Shown here piece by piece: positions 1-5,266 of a stretch of 13,845 nt of DNA. The stretch comes from an uncultured Collinsella sp. Lineage in GTDB: Bacteria > Actinomycetota > Coriobacteriia > Coriobacteriales > Coriobacteriaceae. Made by a program: the position numbers and the translations under genes. Under the pieces are notes generated by a model that was not told the DNA's origin, searched no databases, and saw only the letters and a list, made by a program, of their open reading frames with translations. Position 1 is the stretch's first letter, and each line of letters begins with the position of its first letter. Location: positions 1-13,845 of the forward strand of contig CABSMS010000057.1 in NCBI GenBank assembly GCA_902478885.1. Reading direction: 5' to 3'.

Positions 1-30
1 CGTGGGCTCGGAGATGTGTATAAGAGACAG
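1..30 (+). other. Nextera sequencing adapter (artefact)
   Basis: The first 30 bases are synthetic. Positions 12-30 are the 19-bp Tn5 mosaic end AGATGTGTATAAGAGACAG, preceded by the tail of the Nextera read-2 primer (CGTGGGCTCGG). Genomic sequence starts at 31. Any reading frame that begins in or crosses these bases is not real. Confidence 0.98.
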
Positions 31-903
31 GGCGGCGTGGGCATCACGATCAATCTCGGCGGCCGCTGCAGTCTTTTGGGCCGTGGCAATCGCCTGACGC
101 TGGTCGGCGACGATCTGGTCGTAGCGGCCAGCGATATCCTGGCGCGTCTCGAGCTCCTCGGCCTGATCGGCAATGCGCTGCTCAAGTTCGGCCAGGTGGG
201 CGCGGGCATCGGCAAGTGCCTTTTTCGCGGCGTTCATCTCGCGCATGGCCGAGGCGCCCTGGGCAATAAAGGTGCCCACGGCGTTCGCGGTGTTCGAGAC
301 AGCGGTCCCCAGATCGCGGTTCGCGGCAGGGGAGTGCGAGGCGGTCGGGCGAGCGGTGTCAGCAGCATCCGCATCGGCAGCCTGCGGCACGGAGATGTTG
401 CCGGTGCCGCCCTCGACCACAGAAAAGCCTGCTGCGTGCGGGTCGACCGCATCGGCGCCAATCGTGGGGTGCTCGAGCTGCAGAAACGAGGGCATGGTGC
501 TGCCCTGGTCGGCAACCGGAGTCTCGCCGGGTACAAAGGTCGAGGCCGCCTCGGCAGCCTCCTCTTCCTCGGCGTCAACGTCAGCATCGGCCACGGCGTC
601 TTTCATCGCTTTGACGGCATCCATCATGGAGTCCATGACGGCGTCGAGCTCTTCTTCCGAAGACACCTCGATAGGGCCCGCAGCTTGCGGAGCGGCATCC
701 TGTACGGGGTCGTCGTCCTGAGCGGGCGCATCGTCGTTTTGCTCGCCTGCATCTTCGGCGCCAGGGGTTTCCGCCGTAGCGCTTTCGTCCAAGATGGGGT
801 CGTCGAGGTCAATATCATCGCAAGTCACAGCATCAGCATCTGCGGTGACGTCTGCGGAATCATCAATATGCTGTTGAGTCTGGGGGTCCAGCTCGTCTGT
901 CAT
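31..903 (-). CDS. Acidic coiled-coil protein of unknown function, C-terminus cut off
   Basis: This frame is open for 291 codons from ATG 903-901 down to the adapter junction, so only the N-terminal part is present. The start is supported by a GAGGAG ribosome site (913-918) nine bases upstream. No signal peptide or membrane segment is seen. Residues 1 to about 130 are very rich in Asp, Glu and Ala, with runs such as DDIDLDD and EEEE, and look disordered. About 130-200 is a low-complexity linker. Residues about 220-291 (from MREMNAAKKALADARAHLAELEQ) have the heptad-like Ala/Leu/Glu/Arg pattern of a coiled coil, which is still running when the contig ends. I do not recognise the family. It is transcribed away from the dehydrogenase at 1198. 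The acidic tail plus long coiled coil would fit a structural or scaffolding protein, but that is inference only. Confidence 0.8.
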
Positions 904-1197
904 AGGTATGTGCTCCTCATCGTTGTTTGTCACCCTATGATAAAGTCTCGCGCCGACTTCCCGCGCGCCGCAGCAAAGTTTCAAAACGTGTTCGATGGCT
1001 CGCGTCGATAGCAAAAACTCGGCCACTCTATCCAATTTTTACTTGACATTCCCTTCGCCGAAAGACGTTGCGCCGTTCGCCTGCCATGGGCTTTATTTTT
1101 CACTTGAACCCGTTAAAGTTGCATTTCAGCTTTTGGCGCGTTTATTTGGATGCGCGCAGTCGGCGGGTGCGCCCGTCGCGATTTGAAAGGACTTTAT
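904..1197. other. Divergent intergenic region with no gene
   Basis: This 294-bp gap separates two divergent genes and must hold promoters for both. A perfect TTGACA lies at 1043-1048 (+) but has no convincing -10 box 16-18 bases downstream. TTGCAT (1119-1124) with TTATTT (1142-1147), 17 bases apart, is a weak alternative for the dehydrogenase. On the minus strand TATCAT (937-942) could be a -10 box for the acidic protein, without a clear -35. No operator or riboswitch is recognisable. Confidence 0.4.
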
Positions 1198-1998
1198 ATG
1201 GGACTTTTCACTGGTAAGACCGTGATCGTCACCGGCGGCGGCAAGGCCACGCTTAAGGACGGCTCCGCTGGCTCCATCGGTTACGGCATCGATATCGCTT
1301 TTGCCAAGGAGGGCGCAAACCTCGTCATTACCGGCCGCAACGTCGCCAAGCTCGAGGCCGCCAAGGAGTCCCTCGAGGCCGAGTATGGCGTTAAGGTTCT
1401 GCCTGTTCAGGCCGATGTTTCGGCCGGTCAGGACAACGAAGCCGTCGTCCAGAACGTCATCGACAAGGCCATTGAGGAGTTCGGCCGCATCGACGCCGTC
1501 GTCAACAATGCTCAGGCCAGCGCCTCGGGCGTGACCATCGCCGATCACACCATGGATCAGTTTAACCTGGCCATTTATTCCGGTCTGTATGCCACCTATC
1601 TGTATATGCAGAAGGCCTATCCGCACCTGAAGGAGACCAAGGGCTCCGTGGTCAACTTTGCTTCGGGCGCCGGCCTGTTTGGCAACTATGGCCAGTGCAG
1701 CTATGCTGCCGCTAAGGAGGGCATCCGCGGTCTGACCCGCGTCGCCGCCAACGAGTGGGGCAAGGACGGCATCAACGTCAACATCGTGTGCCCGCTTGCC
1801 TGGACTGCTGCGCTCGAGAACTTCCAGGATGCTTATCCCGAGGCGTTCAAGGCCAACGTCCACATGCCGCCGGCGGGCCACTACGGCGACGTCGAGAAGG
1901 AAATCGGCCGCGTGGTCGTTCAGCTCTGCGGTCCCGACTTTAAGTACATGAACGGCGAGACCGTCACCCTCGAGGGTGGAATGGGCCAGCGGCCTTAG
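1198..1998 (+). CDS. Short-chain dehydrogenase, probable NADP-dependent 12alpha-hydroxysteroid dehydrogenase
   Basis: This 266-residue classical SDR shows a Rossmann fold with a Gly-rich loop (TGGGK at 12-16, SIGYG at 26-30), NNAQ at 103-106, and the catalytic Ser156, Tyr169 and Lys173 (SYAAAK). Arg47 in TGRN, just after strand beta-2, favours NADP(H). INNAQASASG-like, IYSGLYAT, NFASGAGLFGN, GQCSYAAAKEGIRGL and the C-terminus LEGGMGQRP closely match, from memory, the 12alpha-hydroxysteroid dehydrogenase of Clostridium sp. ATCC 29733. That enzyme oxidises the C12 hydroxyl of cholate-type bile acids reversibly in the cytoplasm. An oddity is about seven extra residues (TLKDGSAG) inside the Gly-rich loop. 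The start at 1198 is supported by AAAGGA (1186-1191) and by family N-termini beginning MGIFDGK; an upstream ATG at 1150 lacks such support. The gene is single, with no other bile-acid genes in view. The SDR fold is certain; the substrate is inferred. Confidence 0.8.
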   Translation: MGLFTGKTVIVTGGGKATLKDGSAGSIGYGIDIAFAKEGANLVITGRNVAKLEAAKESLEAEYGVKVLPVQADVSAGQDNEAVVQNVIDKAIEEFGRIDAVVNNAQASASGVTIADHTMDQFNLAIYSGLYATYLYMQKAYPHLKETKGSVVNFASGAGLFGNYGQCSYAAAKEGIRGLTRVAANEWGKDGINVNIVCPLAWTAALENFQDAYPEAFKANVHMPPAGHYGDVEKEIGRVVVQLCGPDFKYMNGETVTLEGGMGQRP

Positions 1999-1999
1999 G

Positions 2000-2029
2000 G
2001 GTTACGCGGTTTTACCAAACCGCGTAACC
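2000..2029. terminator. Perfect 13-bp hairpin after the dehydrogenase gene
   Basis: GGTTACGCGGTTT (2000-2012) pairs perfectly with AAACCGCGTAACC (2017-2029) around a TACC loop, starting two bases after the stop codon. There is no downstream T-tract, so it is a non-canonical terminator or an mRNA 3'-end stabiliser. Confidence 0.6.
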
Positions 2030-2041
2030 ACTTGACGCTGC

Positions 2042-2140
2042 AAACCCGCCAGAGCGGCAATCTGCCTTTCAACTTCGGCGGCATGACCAGAAGGTCAATG
2101 CCGCCTCGTTTCAAGGCACCTTGCTCGCTTTGGCGGGTTT
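2042..2140. repeat. 99-nt imperfect palindrome (long intergenic hairpin)
   Basis: The outer arms AAACCCGCCAGAGCG (2042-2056) and CGCTTTGGCGGGTTT (2126-2140) are complementary apart from one position. The inner arms GGCGGCAT-GACC and GGTC-A-ATGCCGCC close on an AGAA loop at 2089-2092. The stretches between are also largely complementary, so a transcript would fold into one long rod. No open reading frame of note lies in it. It could be a repeat element, a structured RNA or a decayed mobile element. Confidence 0.65.
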
Positions 2141-2199
2141 TCGCTGTCGGTACCATAACATCGGCGTTTGCGTTGGCTGTTGAAAATGATCCCAGATGT

Positions 2200-2337
2200 A
2201 GTCATTGGGGACGTTCTTAAATGACTGGTCGAAAGGGACACTCTTGTCGGCACTTGGGGACAGTTCCTAAGTGCCGGCAGATTGGGACACTCCCTTGCAA
2301 GATGGCGCTGAAGATTGTCCCCGACGACTAGTCATTT
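2200..2337. repeat. REP/BIME-like cluster of small hairpins with GGGGAC loops
   Basis: Two hairpins share almost the same 13-base loop. AGTCATT (2200-2206) pairs with AATGACT (2220-2226) around GGGGACGTTCTTA. CGGCACTT (2248-2255) pairs with AAGTGCCG (2269-2276) around GGGGACAGTTCCT. A wider inverted repeat pairs 2221-2240 (ATGACTGGTCG, AGGGACA) imperfectly with 2315-2336 (TTGTCCCC, CGACTAGTCAT). Repeats with a TGGGGACA core are, from memory, common around REP-associated Y1 transposases. No transposase is present here. Confidence 0.6.
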
Positions 2338-2382
2338 AATGCATCAGTTTCTGTCGAGTCGGTGCTTCTTGCGGGTTGCCCG

Positions 2383-2388
2383 TATAAT
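2383..2388 (+). promoter_or_regulatory. Probable -10 box of the tgt promoter
   Basis: A perfect TATAAT sits 38 bases before the tgt start codon. No good -35 hexamer is seen 16-18 bases upstream. The repeat cluster ends about 45 bases before it. Confidence 0.5.
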
Positions 2389-2425
2389 GGTTTGCGTATG
2401 AACCGCAACCAAGGAGTTCCAGTTT

Positions 2426-3565
2426 ATGGACCAGAGCCTTTTTAAATTCGACCTGATCGCCGAGGATCCGACCACGCACGCGCGCGCCGGCGTGCTGCAT
2501 ACCCCGCACGGCGACATCGAGACGCCGATCTTTATGCCCGTGGGTACCAAGGCAAACGTCAAGGGTATTCCTACCGAGACCGTCAAGCAGCTCGGCGCCC
2601 AGATCGTGCTTGCCAATACCTATCATCTGTCCATGCGTCCGGGCGAGGACACCATTGCTGAGCTGGGCGGCCTGCACAAGTTTATGAACTGGCACGGCCC
2701 CATCCTCACCGACTCGGGTGGTTTCCAGGTCTTCAGCCACAACGACGCCGTCAAGCTCACCGATGAGGGCGTGCGCTTTATCGTCAACGATTACGACGGC
2801 CGCCACGTGTTCTGGACGCCCGAGGACAACATGGAAATCGCCATGAAGCTCGGTTCCGACATCTGCATGCAGCTCGACCAGTGCCCGGGCTATCCCGCCA
2901 CGCGCGCTTACGTTGAGCGTGCCGTCGAGCTGTCGAGCATGTGGGCCGAGCGCTGCTACAAGGCGCACACCCGCGATGACCAGGCACTCTTTGGCATCGT
3001 CCAGGGTGGCATGCACCTGGATCTGCGCCTGCGCTCGCTGCGCCATCTGGAGGAGTGCGGCGACTTCCCCGGTTACGGCATTGGCGGCTACTCGGTGGGC
3101 GAGGACCACGAGACCATGTTCGAGACCCTGGCGCCGCTCGTGAGCGAGTATATGCCCAAGCACAAGCCGCGCTACCTGATGGGTGTCGGCAACCCCACCA
3201 CCCTCGTTCGCGGTGTGGGCGTGGGCATCGACATGTTCGATTGCGTGCTGCCGACGCGCACCGGCCGCATGGGTACGGCGTTCTCCAGTGAAGGTCGCCT
3301 TAACTTCCGCAACGCGCGTTTTGCGCACGACGACGGCCCCATCGACCCCACCTGCACCTGCCCGGTGTGCACGGGTGGCTACAGCCGCGCGCTCATCCGC
3401 CACATGGTCACGCAGAAGGAGATGCTGGGCGGCATTCTGCTGTCGATGCACAACATCTACTACCTGCTCAACCTTATGCAGCGCGCCCGCCAGGCCATTA
3501 TCGAGGGCCGCTACGGTGCGTTCGTGAGTGACTGGATGAACAGCCCGGCGGCGGTGGATTACTAA
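2426..3565 (+). CDS. tgt: tRNA-guanine(34) transglycosylase (Tgt)
   Basis: Tgt exchanges guanine at the wobble position of GUN-anticodon tRNAs for the queuosine precursor preQ1, in the cytoplasm. The 379 residues match the usual bacterial length. Visible motifs are TDSGGFQVFS with Asp96, FGIVQGG (189-195), GIDMFDCVLPTR (267-278) carrying the catalytic nucleophile aspartate (Asp269 or Asp272), and a zinc site CTCPVC (Cys310, Cys312, Cys315) completed by a distal His, probably His342. Cys153 and Val224 stand where preQ1-type bacterial enzymes keep Cys and Val, whereas eukaryotic queuine-type enzymes have Val and Gly (from memory). The start at 2426 has AAGGAG (2411-2416) nine bases upstream. 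No queA or other queuosine genes are nearby; it is followed by its own terminator and appears monocistronic. Confidence 0.97.
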   Translation: MDQSLFKFDLIAEDPTTHARAGVLHTPHGDIETPIFMPVGTKANVKGIPTETVKQLGAQIVLANTYHLSMRPGEDTIAELGGLHKFMNWHGPILTDSGGFQVFSHNDAVKLTDEGVRFIVNDYDGRHVFWTPEDNMEIAMKLGSDICMQLDQCPGYPATRAYVERAVELSSMWAERCYKAHTRDDQALFGIVQGGMHLDLRLRSLRHLEECGDFPGYGIGGYSVGEDHETMFETLAPLVSEYMPKHKPRYLMGVGNPTTLVRGVGVGIDMFDCVLPTRTGRMGTAFSSEGRLNFRNARFAHDDGPIDPTCTCPVCTGGYSRALIRHMVTQKEMLGGILLSMHNIYYLLNLMQRARQAIIEGRYGAFVSDWMNSPAAVDY

Positions 3566-3639
3566 GAGCTACGACCGCTGACCAATAGCTTGCAAGCACT
3601 TGATACATCGTGGGTACCATACCGAATAGTTGATGTTCA

Positions 3640-3685
3640 GGCGGGTGTTTGGCGCATGGCGTCGACCCCGCCCGTTTTTCTTTTT
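3640..3685 (+). terminator. Intrinsic terminator between tgt and the LOG-family gene
   Basis: GGCGGG (3640-3645) pairs with CCCGCC (3667-3672) across a loop of about 21 bases, followed by TTTTTCTTTTT (3675-3685). It most likely ends tgt transcription. It lies only 17 bases before the next start codon, so it could also act as an attenuator for that gene. Confidence 0.65.
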
Positions 3686-3701
3686 CTCGATAGGAGCACC
3701 C

Positions 3702-4460
3702 ATGATTAAGAACGAGAATGTCGAGGGCGAGCCTGCCTACGACGAGACGTACCGCCGCGGTCCCGTGGTCATGCGCGGCCCCATGATTCCTAAGGACAAC
3801 ACCTACGCCAACCTGCTGGCGCCCGAGGAGTCGACCGACTGGCTGCATGCCGATCCGTGGCGCGTACTGCGCATCCAGGCCGAGTTTGTCGATGGCTTTG
3901 GCGCACTTGCCGAGCTCGGACCCGCGGTGACCATCTTCGGCAGCGCCCGCACGCCCAAGACGGACCCGGCCTACAAGGCGGCGCGCACCGTCGGCCGTAA
4001 GATTGCCCAGCGCGGCGTGGCGGTTATCACCGGTGGCGGCCCCGGCATCATGGAAGCGGCCAACAAGGGAGCGGCGAGCGCCAACGGCAAGTCGGTCGGC
4101 CTGGGTATCGAGCTTCCGCACGAGCAGGGGCTCAATAAATACGTGAACCTCGGCATGGACTTCCGTTACTTCTTTGTGCGCAAGACCATGTTCGTCAAAT
4201 ACAGCTCGGGCGCCATCGTGTTTCCCGGTGGTTTTGGCACGCTCGACGAGATGTTCGAGGTGCTCACGCTGGTGCAGACGCATAAGGTCAAGCGCATGCC
4301 GCTCGTTTTGGTGGGCACCGAGTACTGGCAGGGCCTATTCGACTGGCTTAACGGTCCGGTGATGGACGCCGGTATGATCAGCCCGCTCGATCCGGATCTG
4401 GTACATATTACCGACGACCTCAACGAGGCCGTCGACATCGCCCTGAGCGGGCTGATGTAG
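3702..4460 (+). CDS. LOG-family (TIGR00730-type) nucleotide 5'-monophosphate phosphoribohydrolase
   Basis: This 252-residue protein carries the two signature motifs of the LOG family: GGGPGIMEAAN at 111-121 and PGGFGTLDE at 175-183, with Arg160-Lys161 between them. These form the phosphate/ribose site and hold the catalytic Glu. Members cleave the N-glycosidic bond of nucleoside 5'-monophosphates, including cytokinin ribotides in plants and purine or pyrimidine nucleotides in bacteria; older databases misname them lysine decarboxylases. The first 50 residues or so are a polar extension, and the Rossmann core begins near residue 74 (PAVTIFGSART). The start at 3702 follows AGGAG (3692-3696) five bases upstream. 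An in-frame ATG at 3630 is rejected because it would translate the tgt terminator (FFFF). The exact substrate cannot be read from the sequence. It stands alone between a terminator and the toxin-antitoxin promoter. Confidence 0.9.
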   Translation: MIKNENVEGEPAYDETYRRGPVVMRGPMIPKDNTYANLLAPEESTDWLHADPWRVLRIQAEFVDGFGALAELGPAVTIFGSARTPKTDPAYKAARTVGRKIAQRGVAVITGGGPGIMEAANKGAASANGKSVGLGIELPHEQGLNKYVNLGMDFRYFFVRKTMFVKYSSGAIVFPGGFGTLDEMFEVLTLVQTHKVKRMPLVLVGTEYWQGLFDWLNGPVMDAGMISPLDPDLVHITDDLNEAVDIALSGLM

Positions 4461-4494
4461 AGCAATCATGCCCACCGTGACATGAATATGCATG

Positions 4495-4548
4495 GCAATC
4501 TGATGCTATCTAACATCAGATTGCTATCTATATTGGGTATACTGATGC
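4495..4548 (+). promoter_or_regulatory. Operator dyad and promoter of the toxin-antitoxin operon
   Basis: GCAATCTGATG (4495-4505) and CATCAGATTGC (4514-4524) form a perfect 11-bp dyad with an 8-base centre. A further half-site CTGATGC is at 4542-4548. A -10-like TATACT lies at 4538-4543, which puts the right arm of the dyad over the expected -35 position. This fits the autorepression usual for RelB/DinJ antitoxins. Confidence 0.65.
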
Positions 4549-4574
4549 AAAAGACGAGGGCGAGGAGGTCGCGT

Positions 4575-4874
4575 ATGTCTACTGCAACGGTTAAGCCCAC
4601 GACGGTCCGCATCGAGGAGGGACTCAAGGAACAGGCGACTGAGTTTTTAGATTCGGTTGGCCTGAGCCTTAATTCGTATCTCAACCTTGCCGTTCGGCAA
4701 CTTGTAAATCAGCGGAAGATTCCGTTCGAGATTGTGGGTCGATCGGAGGTGCCCAATGAGGCGACGAGGCGCGCTATGGTGATCGCCGAGGCTCATGAGT
4801 TGGGAATCTTGCCGGACGATAGCCCGTCATTCAACAACGCCGATGAGCTTATGTCATTCCTCGATGAGGGCTAG
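4575..4874 (+). CDS. RelB/DinJ-family antitoxin
   Basis: This 99-residue protein has an N-terminal ribbon-helix-helix DNA-binding region (TVRIEEGLKEQATEFLDSVG, then LSLNSYLNLAVRQLV) of the RelB/DinJ type. Its acidic C-terminal tail would wrap and neutralise the toxin encoded three bases downstream. The dimer is expected to bind the dyad at 4495-4524 and repress the operon, more tightly with toxin bound. The start at 4575 is chosen because GAGGAGG (4562-4568) lies six bases before it. The frame is open to an ATG at 4482, but that start would place the promoter dyad inside the gene. Residue use is less G+C-rich than in the flanking housekeeping genes, fitting an acquired module. Confidence 0.9.
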   Translation: MSTATVKPTTVRIEEGLKEQATEFLDSVGLSLNSYLNLAVRQLVNQRKIPFEIVGRSEVPNEATRRAMVIAEAHELGILPDDSPSFNNADELMSFLDEG

Positions 4875-4877
4875 GCG

Positions 4878-5186
4878 ATGTTTGAGATTAAGGTCGAGGC
4901 TCAGTTTAAGGCCGACTACAAGCGAACGATGCAGAGTCATCCGCAGCTAAAAACCGAGTTTAAGGCGGCGGTTGCCGAGCTTTCGGCACATGGTTCGCTT
5001 CCGGCGGAGTACGGTGCCCACGAGCTCTCTAACCCGGGCGGCAACTACAACGGGCACATTGACTTCCATCTATCCGACGGCCTGATCGACGTGGTCGTTC
5101 TCTACCTGCCGCATAAAACTAATCCGGTGATTCGACTGGTCAGAATGGGTTCGCATCAAGAACTGTTCCAGGGCCCACTGAGCTAG
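4878..5186 (+). CDS. YafQ/RelE-family mRNA interferase toxin
   Basis: This 102-residue toxin should cleave mRNA in the ribosomal A site and arrest growth when the unstable antitoxin is lost. The YafQ catalytic set appears complete. His48 (YGAHEL), His64 and Asp67 (DFHLSD), His93 (GSHQELF) and Phe97 correspond by motif alignment from memory to E. coli YafQ His50, His63, Asp67, His87 and Phe91. The length is typical. It starts three bases after the antitoxin stop, so the two are translationally linked, and it relies on the operator upstream of the antitoxin for control. It converges on the primase-helicase gene, and the shared palindromic element at 5201-5266 follows 14 bases after its stop. 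No inactivating change is seen. Confidence 0.9.
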   Translation: MFEIKVEAQFKADYKRTMQSHPQLKTEFKAAVAELSAHGSLPAEYGAHELSNPGGNYNGHIDFHLSDGLIDVVVLYLPHKTNPVIRLVRMGSHQELFQGPLS

Positions 5187-5200
5187 CCACTCGCTTTTAA

Positions 5201-5266
5201 CTTGCGGTGGAATAGGGATTGATTGGCGGCTGATACGCCAAAAAACAGTCCCTATTCCACCGCAAG
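5201..5266. repeat. Palindromic intergenic element, copy 1
   Basis: CTTGCGGTGGAATAGGGA (5201-5218) and its exact complement (5249-5266) form an 18-bp stem. Inside, TTGGCG (5223-5228) pairs with CGCCAA (5236-5241). It sits between the convergent toxin and primase-helicase genes, where it could terminate both. The right arm overlaps the end of the primase-helicase gene and supplies codons for Leu-Ala-Val-Glu and the TAG stop. Related copies are at 8764-8830 and 12035-12103. Confidence 0.9.

Noticed and set aside
16..1011. Long plus-strand open frame of 331 codons
   Set aside because: It begins inside the sequencing adapter and is the antisense shadow of the acidic coiled-coil gene; its composition (Arg/Gly/Val-rich) is typical of a shadow frame.
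2336..3451. 371-codon minus-strand open frame opposite tgt
   Set aside because: Shadow of tgt, which has complete catalytic and zinc motifs.
3498..4283. 261-codon minus-strand open frame opposite the LOG-family gene
   Set aside because: It crosses the intrinsic terminator and overlaps both tgt and the LOG gene; no recognisable motifs.
4482..4574. Longer antitoxin start giving 31 extra residues
   Set aside because: It would place the operator dyad and promoter inside the coding region, while a strong GAGGAGG site supports the start at 4575.
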